Part shown: piece by piece, positions 57,514 through 64,000 of the stretch
Layout of the letters: every line of letters begins with the position of its first letter
Position numbering within the stretch: the stretch's first letter is position 1
Source of the DNA: Glutamicibacter ardleyensis
GTDB taxonomy: Bacteria > Actinomycetota > Actinomycetes > Actinomycetales > Micrococcaceae
Direction of reading: 5' to 3'
Length of the DNA: 64,000 nt
Assembly: GCF_014644555.1 (NCBI RefSeq)
Contig: NZ_BMKX01000003.1
Location: 124,001 to 188,000 of the forward strand
Notes under the pieces: model-generated
What the model saw: the letters and a program-made list of their open reading frames with translations, nothing else
What the model was told of the DNA's origin: nothing
Database searches by the model: none
Position numbers and translations under genes: made by a program

Positions 57514-58976
57514 TTGTTAAACCTCCGATCGGCAAAGTTTGCCAATTTGGTCAGGGCCATGATGGCTACGAAGTAAATGAAGCCGACGATAATCAGAGTC
57601 TCGGTGACTCGGAAGTTCGCCGCGTAAATCTGCTGACCCTGGTAGAGCAGCTCGCCGAAACCAATGGCAAGCAACAATGAGGAGTCTTTGAGCATGATGA
57701 TCAGCTGGTTGATCAATGACGGTGTCATCATCTTGAAAGCCTGCGGAACAACGACCTTCTGCATTGACTTACCGTAGCCAAGGCCCAGTGAACGCGAAGC
57801 CTCAAGCTGTCCCGGATCAACTGACTGGATACCGCCGCGAACAATCTCGGCAATATATGCGGCCGAGTTCAGCGACAAGGTCAGCACGCCGGCAACCCAG
57901 ATGCTGACATCCCAGCCGGTCAGCTGTGGCAGACCGAAGTAGAACATGAACGCCCAGAGCAGCAGCGGGGTGCCACGGAAGATATTGACGAAGGAAGTCG
58001 AAATTCCGCGCACCACAATGTTGCCCGAAATCTTCATGAACCCGAAGGCCAGACCCAGCATCATGGCCACCGCGAAGGAAATCGCGGTTACCAGCAAGGT
58101 GTTACCCAAACCAGTCATCAAGGCCGGCAAGGACTTGGCGACCAGGTCAAAGAAGTTACTTGGCACCGCTTCGCTTGGATCAGCCAGGTAGGTGTTTAGA
58201 ATCTTGTCGTATTCGCCGTTAGCTTTCAGCTCGGCTAGCCCATCGTTGAATGCTGCGAGCAGGGCGGTGTTTTCACCCTTGTTCACCGCGAAGCCGTAAG
58301 AGCCGCCAGGCACCTTATCGGTAACGGTCTTCAGGCCATTGTTCTGTGCAATGCCATAGGCCAGCACCGGGTAGTCATCAAAGACCGCTACGGCACTGCC
58401 AGCCTTGACCGATTCATACATGGTGGCCGACTGGTCCAAGGACTTGACCTTAAACCCGTATTCATTAGCAATGGACTTCGCGTAGGTTTCACCCTCGGAA
58501 CCGGTCTTCGCGACGACGGTCTTGCCCTTCAGGTCCTCATAACCCTTGACCGCTTCATCATCACGGTCAACTGCCATTTGGATGCCAGATTCAAAGTATG
58601 GCTCGGAGAAATCATAGATCTCCTTGCGTTCGTCGGTAATTGACATACCGGCGATCACACCATCAACCTGATTTGACGACAGCGCCTGCAGTGCGGCACT
58701 GAAGCCTAGGGAACGGATCTCGACATTAAAGCCCTGATCCTTAGCGATGGTGTTGAGCAGGTCCATATCGATACCTGTCAGCTTGCCATCCTTGCGGAAT
58801 TCAAATGGCGCGAAGGTAGTATCGGTGCCGACAACGTAGGTTTGTCCGTCGACACTTTCATTTCCCTGAGCTAATGCTCCGGGTGCTCCGGCTACCAGCG
58901 CCATGAAACCGATGGATACCGCAGCGATCCACCGAGTTATACGCCTCGACCTCAAAGTTGTGCGTGTGTTTTTCAC
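57510..58976 (-). CDS. Fused amino-acid binding protein and ABC permease
   Basis: 488 aa. A signal-peptide-like N-terminus (R-S-R-R-I-T-R-W then a hydrophobic stretch ending G-A-L-A-Q) leads into an SBP_bac_3 domain (residues 45-270: [23 protein letters not shown]). From residue 285 onwards it is an ABC permease with about five helices, G-L-G-N-T-L-L-V-T and the [10 protein letters not shown] coupling loop. In most bacteria these are two genes; fusion keeps a 1:1 ratio and anchors the receptor without a lipid. No lipobox Cys is present. Ligand unknown. Confidence 0.92.
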   Translation of the reverse strand: MKNTRTTLRSRRITRWIAAVSIGFMALVAGAPGALAQGNESVDGQTYVVGTDTTFAPFEFRKDGKLTGIDMDLLNTIAKDQGFNVEIRSLGFSAALQALSSNQVDGVIAGMSITDERKEIYDFSEPYFESGIQMAVDRDDEAVKGYEDLKGKTVVAKTGSEGETYAKSIANEYGFKVKSLDQSATMYESVKAGSAVAVFDDYPVLAYGIAQNNGLKTVTDKVPGGSYGFAVNKGENTALLAAFNDGLAELKANGEYDKILNTYLADPSEAVPSNFFDLVAKSLPALMTGLGNTLLVTAISFAVAMMLGLAFGFMKISGNIVVRGISTSFVNIFRGTPLLLWAFMFYFGLPQLTGWDVSIWVAGVLTLSLNSAAYIAEIVRGGIQSVDPGQLEASRSLGLGYGKSMQKVVVPQAFKMMTPSLINQLIIMLKDSSLLLAIGFGELLYQGQQIYAANFRVTETLIIVGFIYFVAIMALTKLANFADRRFNK

Positions 58977-59180
58977 TGCCGAATCACTTTCTATTGCGAG
59001 TAGGGCCTTGTGCCCCGGATGCAGTTCGATTCTTATGCTTGCTAGCCTATGACCAATAGAGCTGAGCGGGTACCCTTTCCGTCCATGTCCGCGCCTTAAT
59101 TAGTAAATTTTTCGGGCTCATCCTGTCCGCGCTGAGCATAGCCAACCCCAGAACAGCTCACCGTGAGATTGAATAGATGT

Positions 59181-61343
59181 ATGACTTCTGATTCGATGAC
59201 CGCCGGCGCACCGCTGGCTGCAAAGATTCCAACCACCCGCGAATTCCACGGCGACTCATTCACCGACAACTACGAATGGTTGCGTGAAAAGACCAGCAAT
59301 CAGGTACTTGACCACCTGAAAGCCGAGAATTCGTACACCGACTCGGTCACCTCAAATCAAGAGCAACTGCGCGCCGATATCTTCGAAGAAATCAAGTCAC
59401 GCACCGTGGAAACCGATTTGTCGGTTCCCACGCGTCGACGCGGCTGGTGGTATTACACCCGCTCAGTTGAGGGCAAACCGTACACCATTCAGTGCCGCGT
59501 CAAGGCCGAGGATTCAGCTGATGCACGTAAAGATTGGACACCACCGGAAATCGACCCGGTACAGCCACTTGAAGGCGAGCAAGTACTACTCGACGGCAAT
59601 GAGCTGGCAGAAGGTCAACCGTTCTTCTCGCTTGGCGGCATGGCCATCAATGAGCCAAGCAACCTGCTGGCCTATTGCATCGATACTCAGGGAGATGAAC
59701 GGTTCACCCTGTACATCAAGGACTTAGAAACCGGTCAGCTACTTCCCGACGTCATTGAGGGCGTGTTCTACGGACTGACCTTCTCCCCGGACTCATCCAC
59801 CGTGTACTACTTGGTGGTAGATGACACCTGGCGCCCACATCAGGTGCGTGCACACAAATTGGGGACCGACCCAGCCACCGACACTGTCATCTTCCAAGAA
59901 GATGACCCGGGCATGTGGCTCGGCTTTGATCTGAGCACAGATCACCAGCAGCTTTTGATTTCCAGTGGCAACTCCGAATACGCCGAGACCAGCGTCCTAG
60001 ATTTGAATGACCCGCAGGCGCAGGTTCGACTACTCGTACCGCGTTCACTGCGACTGCTTCACGGGGTGGATCTGCTACCGGGCGCCGATGCTCGTGCGGT
60101 GATCACCCACGATTACCAGGCCCCCAATAATATGGTGTCCCTGGTGGAGCTCAGCGAGCTAGGCGCCGACACCGATCCGGCTAGCTGGACCACGGTGTTG
60201 GCTCACGAATCAACGGTGAAGGTCGAAGGGACGGCACTGACGGCAACTCACCTGGTACTTTCGGTGCGCCGCGATACCTGCGAACGAGTGCAGCTGATTG
60301 CGTTGGAGTCTTTGGGCACCGAGTCCCAGCAAGCGATTATTGAGCCAGCCTTTGACGAAGAACTCTTTACCGCCGCGGCGACCTTCGCGAACTTGGAAGC
60401 ACCGCTGATCCGCATTGGATATACCTCGGACTTCACTCCTGCGCGGGTCTATGACCTGTGGCTCGACGACCTGGAATTGGTACTGCGCAAGCAAACCCCG
60501 GTCAATGATTATGATTCGGCGCAATACCTGTCCACTCGTGAATGGGCAACCGCTGCCGACGGCACCAAGATTCCGCTGACTGTGATGCGTCGAGCAGATT
60601 TGGATACCTCGGTTCCTAACCCGGTCTTGCTTTACGGTTACGGATCCTATGAGGCCTCGATGGACCCAGGCTTCGGAATTCCACGACTGAGTGTGCTGGA
60701 CCGCGGCGTCATCTTTGTCATCGCCCATGTGCGCGGCGGCGGCGAGCTGGGACGCGACTGGTACCTGCAGGGTAAAAAACTGACCAAGAAGAATACCTTC
60801 ACCGACTTTGTCGATGCAACTAACTACCTGATCGACACCGGTTGGGCAGACCCAGCACGGATTGTGGCGCTAGGCGGCTCTGCCGGAGGATTGCTGATGG
60901 GTGCCATCGCTAACTTGGCACCACAGCTATACACCGCGATCATTGCTCAGGTTCCCTTTGTGGACCCACTGACTTCAATTCTTGATCCAGAACTTCCGCT
61001 ATCTGCTTTGGAGTGGGAAGAGTGGGGCAACCCCATTGAGGATAAGGAAGTGTACGACTACATGAAGTCCTACTCCCCTTATGAGAATGTCACCGCCGTG
61101 AGTTACCCACGGATTGCCGCGGTTACCTCGTTGAATGACACCCGAGTGCTCTATGTTGAGCCAGCTAAGTGGGTGGCCAAGCTGCGCGAGGTGGGCACGG
61201 GCAGTGAACCGATCTTGCTGAAGACCGAAATGGAAGGCGGGCACGGCGGCGCTTCGGGTCGCTACGAAGCGTGGAAGAACCGCGCGTGGGACTACGCCTT
61301 CGCCTTGAACGCCTTAGGCAAAAACACCGGCTCAGCCAAGTAG
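59181..61343 (+). CDS. ptrB: Oligopeptidase B / prolyl oligopeptidase family (S9A)
   Basis: 720 aa from ATG 59181; GTG 59163 is an alternative. The N-terminal half is a beta-propeller; the C-terminal alpha/beta-hydrolase has Y-G-S-Y-E, catalytic Ser in G-G-S-A-G-G-L-L, Asp near T-R-V-L-Y-V-E-P region (S-L-N-D-T-R-V) and His in E-G-G-H-G-G-A. R-G-G-G-E-L-G-R-D-W-Y is also diagnostic. Oligopeptidase B cuts after basic residues in short peptides in the cytosol; its start resembles oligopeptidase B more than Pro-specific enzymes. Confidence 0.9.
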   Translation: MTSDSMTAGAPLAAKIPTTREFHGDSFTDNYEWLREKTSNQVLDHLKAENSYTDSVTSNQEQLRADIFEEIKSRTVETDLSVPTRRRGWWYYTRSVEGKPYTIQCRVKAEDSADARKDWTPPEIDPVQPLEGEQVLLDGNELAEGQPFFSLGGMAINEPSNLLAYCIDTQGDERFTLYIKDLETGQLLPDVIEGVFYGLTFSPDSSTVYYLVVDDTWRPHQVRAHKLGTDPATDTVIFQEDDPGMWLGFDLSTDHQQLLISSGNSEYAETSVLDLNDPQAQVRLLVPRSLRLLHGVDLLPGADARAVITHDYQAPNNMVSLVELSELGADTDPASWTTVLAHESTVKVEGTALTATHLVLSVRRDTCERVQLIALESLGTESQQAIIEPAFDEELFTAAATFANLEAPLIRIGYTSDFTPARVYDLWLDDLELVLRKQTPVNDYDSAQYLSTREWATAADGTKIPLTVMRRADLDTSVPNPVLLYGYGSYEASMDPGFGIPRLSVLDRGVIFVIAHVRGGGELGRDWYLQGKKLTKKNTFTDFVDATNYLIDTGWADPARIVALGGSAGGLLMGAIANLAPQLYTAIIAQVPFVDPLTSILDPELPLSALEWEEWGNPIEDKEVYDYMKSYSPYENVTAVSYPRIAAVTSLNDTRVLYVEPAKWVAKLREVGTGSEPILLKTEMEGGHGGASGRYEAWKNRAWDYAFALNALGKNTGSAK

Positions 61344-61607
61344 CTCGCTTAGCGAACTCTACAAGCGGCGGCCTGCAGGACCTGGTGAGGATCACTAACT
61401 AGGTTCGGCGGGCCGCCGTGGTCTTTAACTGCACGTTGCGCGGTGCAGGGACAGTCAACGCAATCATAAAGATTCTTCGGCTTAATTCGACCCACCTAGA
61501 GGCCTGCTCACGGCGAAATTTCGGCTTCGGGACTCAAGAAATTCACACCTTTGTGACGCCTACCATTAGACAGCAGGGCTTGATATGGGTCACAATCTAG
61601 TATTACC
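61344..61607. other. Intergenic region downstream of ptrB
   Basis: Contains a CGGCGGCC (61366-61373) / GGCCGCCG (61411-61418) pair enclosing 37 nt, a weak terminator candidate for ptrB. No gene seen. The paaI operator starts at 61608. Confidence 0.4.
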
Positions 61608-61627
61608 TAATGATCGTTCGGTAACTA
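61608..61627 (+). promoter_or_regulatory. Operator-like site upstream of paaI
   Basis: TAATGATCGTTCGGTAACTA, 15 of 20 identical to the site overlapping the paaA promoter; shared core is TGANCGTTCG. It ends 17 bases before the paaI start. A promoter around it is not clear: TTGATA at 61580 and TATTAC at 61601 are spaced by only 15 bp. Confidence 0.65.
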
Positions 61628-61644
61628 ATTCGGCGGAGGTCCCT

Positions 61645-62091
61645 ATGAGCGAAACCCAAATAGATAAAGCATTGCCCCACGCAATCTTGCACAACGACTA
61701 TGCAACCCAGTGGATGGGCATCGAAGTTGTCGAGGTCAGTGACGGGTACGCGGTCATTACGATGACACTGCGCCAAGAAATGCTTAATGGTTTTGGTATC
61801 GCCCACGGTGGCATGATCTTCAGCCTTGCAGACACCGCCTTCGCACTGAGCTGCAACCCTGCCGAAGGTTCCAAGGACACCATCACCGTGGCCTCCGGAG
61901 TGGATATCAACTTCCTCAAGCCAGGAATTCCTGGTCGATTGTTGACTGCTACGGGCCGCCGGGTCTCCCAGCAAGGACGCAGCGGGATCTATGACATTAC
62001 CGTCACCCAGCCCACGAGCGATGGCGGTACCGAAACCGTAGCCGAATTCCGCGGCCGCTCACGCACCGTCCCACAGCCTAAAAACCGCTAA
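61645..62091 (+). CDS. paaI: Hydroxyphenylacetyl-CoA thioesterase PaaI (hotdog fold)
   Basis: 148 aa from ATG 61645 with GGAGGT seven bases ahead. Hotdog-fold motifs: N-G-F-G-I-A-H-G-G-M-I-F-S-L-A-D with the catalytic Asp, and A-S-G-V-D-I-N-F-L-K-P. It frees CoA from dead-end phenylacetate intermediates. Followed by paaK 28 bp later; both likely share one promoter under the same regulator as paaA. Confidence 0.92.
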   Translation: MSETQIDKALPHAILHNDYATQWMGIEVVEVSDGYAVITMTLRQEMLNGFGIAHGGMIFSLADTAFALSCNPAEGSKDTITVASGVDINFLKPGIPGRLLTATGRRVSQQGRSGIYDITVTQPTSDGGTETVAEFRGRSRTVPQPKNR

Positions 62092-62119
62092 GCGTTCCAC
62101 ACCACACGAAAGAATGAGC

Positions 62120-63439
62120 ATGTCACAGACAACTGACCGCGATAACCTGCCTAATCCACTGGATCCTGAAGAGACCATGAGCCGGGACCAGATCGAGTCG
62201 ATTCAGCTCACCCGTCTCAAAGAGACTCTGGACTATGCGTACACCAATGTTCCTTACTATAAGGACAAGTACGACACCGCCGGTGTGCACCCTAGCGATT
62301 TGAAGGAACTGGCAGATCTGAAGATCTTCCCTTTCACCGAAAAAGAAGATCTACGCAAAAGCTACCCCTTTGGCATGTTCGCTGTTCCACAGCACCAGGT
62401 AGCGCGCATCCACGCATCTTCAGGAACCACCGGCCGAGCCACGGTGGTTGGTTACACGCAGCAGGACCTCGATGACTGGGCCAAAATGGGTGCACGTTGC
62501 TTGCGCCTGTCCGGCGTAAAGCCCGGCTGGAAGGTTCATAACGCTTACGGTTACGGCTTATTCACCGGCGGAATGGGTGCGCACGCCGCAGCCGAGCGTC
62601 TAGGCACCACCGTCATTCCGATGTCTGGCGGACAAACCGATAAACAGATCACCATGATTCAGGACTTCGAGCCGGATGCCATCTTGTGCACGCCGACCTA
62701 CCTGTTGACTATCGGCGACGCGATGCAGCGTGCGGGACTTGACCCACGCAAAACCTCCTTGAAGGTTGCCGTATGTGGCGCAGAGCCGTGGACCGAAGAA
62801 ATGCGTCACGAGCTGGAAGAAATGTTCGGCATTGATGCCTGCGATATTTACGGACTCTCCGAGGTGATGGGCCCAGGTGTGGCCGGGGAATCTGGCGAGC
62901 TCAAGGACGGAAGCCATATTTGGGAGGATCACTTCCGCCCAGAAATCGTGGATGCTTATGACTCAACGAAGGTTCTTGGCGACGGCGAACACGGCGAACT
63001 TGTTTTCACCTCACTGACCAAGCAGGCCTTGCCTATCATCCGTTACCGCACCCATGATTTGACCCGGTTGCTACCCGGTTCGGTTCGCCCAGGACACCGT
63101 CGTATGGGTCGTATTACCGGACGCAGTGACGACATGATCATTTTGCGCGGTGTGAACCTCTTCCCAAGCCAGATCGAAGAGCTCATCTTGAAGTTGCCGG
63201 CACTCTCACCACACTTCCAGCTGGTACTCACCCGCCCGGGCCGCATGGATCAGCTCGCGGTCAAGGTTGAGCGCCGTGCCGGGATAAGCACCGAGGACGC
63301 TACCAAGGCCGGCGGCGAGTTGGTCAAGCTCATCAAGATCCATGTTGGTTCTTCATGTGCCATTGAAGTTCTTGACCCGGAGACGCTGGAGCGTTCTATG
63401 GGCAAGCTCAAGCGCATCTTCGACATGCGAGACAAGTAA
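62120..63439 (+). CDS. paaK: Phenylacetate-CoA ligase
   Basis: 439 aa from ATG 62120; ATG 62114 is in frame but sits right on the ribosome site (CGAAAG). AMP-forming motifs: H-A-S-S-G-T-T-G-R-A (P-loop), Y-G-L-S-E-V-M-G-P-G-V and the C-terminal G-R-S-D-D-M-I-I-L-R-G-V-N. It converts phenylacetate to phenylacetyl-CoA, the first step and the source of the inducer of the paa genes. Confidence 0.95.
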   Translation: MSQTTDRDNLPNPLDPEETMSRDQIESIQLTRLKETLDYAYTNVPYYKDKYDTAGVHPSDLKELADLKIFPFTEKEDLRKSYPFGMFAVPQHQVARIHASSGTTGRATVVGYTQQDLDDWAKMGARCLRLSGVKPGWKVHNAYGYGLFTGGMGAHAAAERLGTTVIPMSGGQTDKQITMIQDFEPDAILCTPTYLLTIGDAMQRAGLDPRKTSLKVAVCGAEPWTEEMRHELEEMFGIDACDIYGLSEVMGPGVAGESGELKDGSHIWEDHFRPEIVDAYDSTKVLGDGEHGELVFTSLTKQALPIIRYRTHDLTRLLPGSVRPGHRRMGRITGRSDDMIILRGVNLFPSQIEELILKLPALSPHFQLVLTRPGRMDQLAVKVERRAGISTEDATKAGGELVKLIKIHVGSSCAIEVLDPETLERSMGKLKRIFDMRDK

Positions 63440-63470
63440 AGTCCACCTAGCGTGGGATAATTAAGGGATC

Positions 63471-64000
63471 ATGAAACTTATCGAAAAATCGCGCATGCCT
63501 GTGAAGCGCGGTCGCCCCGGCTACGATCAGGATTCCGTACTTCGTATTGCTGTCGAAGCTTTTAACGAACACGGGTATGAAGCGACGTCGATGGGTAAAT
63601 TGGCGGACCGGCTGGGTATCAGTAAGTCCGCCATCTACCACCACGTTTCTTCGAAAGAAGATCTGTTGCGGCTCGCCCTTGACGAGGCACTGATTCCTTT
63701 GGAATCTGTCATCGATGAGGTTCAGGTACATCAGGGAAGTGCCGATGAGCGCTTAGATTTCTTCTTGCGGGCCACCTTCCGCATCTTGATTTCCAAGCGT
63801 AGCTACGTCACCTTGCTGTTGCGCTTGCGCGGTAATACAGAGCTTGAACGCAATGCGTTGGATCGCCGTCGCGCTATGGACCGCCAGCTGGCACAGCTGG
63901 TCACCGAAGCGCAGAGCACCGGCAGGCTTCGCGAGGATCTTGATCCTCGGGCTACCGCCCGTTTGCTGTTCGGTCTGATCAACTCCGTTGTGGATTGGTT
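63471..64000 (+). CDS. paaR: TetR/AcrR family regulator, probable PaaR (partial at right edge)
   Basis: 176 codons are in the window. HTH: A-V-E-A-F-N-E-H-G-Y-E-A-T-S-M, then L-G-I-S-K-S-A-I-Y-H-H-V, and the K-E-D-L-L-R-L-A-L linker, the TetR pattern. Downstream of paaK by 31 bp on the same strand. TetR-type PaaR proteins of other bacteria repress paa genes and release with phenylacetyl-CoA; the paired operator-like sites at paaA and paaI fit this. AAGGG lies only three to four bases ahead of the ATG at 63471; ATG 63495 is an alternative. Confidence 0.8.
   Translation, partial: MKLIEKSRMPVKRGRPGYDQDSVLRIAVEAFNEHGYEATSMGKLADRLGISKSAIYHHVSSKEDLLRLALDEALIPLESVIDEVQVHQGSADERLDFFLRATFRILISKRSYVTLLLRLRGNTELERNALDRRRAMDRQLAQLVTEAQSTGRLREDLDPRATARLLFGLINSVVDW

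Overview
The window looks like a chromosomal segment of a high-GC Gram-positive (actinobacterial) bacterium of the Micrococcaceae type (Arthrobacter or Glutamicibacter-like). The basis is a DUF222/HNH '13E12' family gene, a MetP/MetS-type NSS transporter pair, PucR and BkdR-like regulators, a PhoX phosphatase with a Streptomyces-style PHO box, -10 boxes of the TANNNT type placed for leaderless transcripts, and moderately high GC. The genus is an inference from gene content, not a measured placement.

Region 1 (1 to about 15.7 kb) is the early half of a prophage. Some 35 tightly overlapping genes read leftwards from a divergent two-repressor switch (15049-15152): a Cro-like HTH gene, an excisionase-like gene, many small uncharacterised genes (several zinc-ribbon or single-helix membrane microproteins), then a recombination/replication module: SMC/RecF-like ATPase, RecE-like PD-(D/E)XK exonuclease, Sak4-like ATPase, SSB, a small lipoprotein, an NrdH-like redoxin, a phage sliding clamp, a replisome organiser, a cytosine methylase and, running off the left edge, a RusA-type resolvase. 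An array of phased TGCTA repeats beside the replisome-organiser gene is a candidate origin. Intrinsic-terminator-like hairpins recur inside this one-way gene set. No integrase is visible; the prophage probably abuts the tRNA-Met gene at 15734-15807, with its other end outside the window.

Region 2 (15.7-18 kb) holds tRNA-Met, two identical tRNA-Thr(GGT) genes in inverted, divergent orientation, and the HNH gene.

Region 3 (18-35 kb) is core chromosome: DEAD-box RNA helicase, cbs-metB transsulfuration pair, an AlkA-like glycosylase, trxA, tRNA-Tyr, yajQ, htpX, rarD, gabT, an NSS transporter with its small subunit, a divergent PucR regulator, a SUKH-like protein and a HIT protein.

Region 4 (34-46 kb) carries menaquinone genes (polyprenyl diphosphate synthase, menF, menD, menC) interleaved with a polar amino-acid ABC transporter, PhoX and a PAP2 phosphatase.

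Region 5 (46.7-64 kb) is catabolic: bkdABC with a divergent Lrp/AsnC regulator; the phenylacetyl-CoA epoxidase operon paaABCDE plus a PaaG-like isomerase/hydratase; DoxX; a second amino-acid ABC system whose binding protein and permease are fused; oligopeptidase B; then paaI, paaK and a TetR regulator (likely paaR) cut by the right edge. A shared 20-bp operator-like sequence precedes paaA and paaI, linking the two halves of the phenylacetate system.
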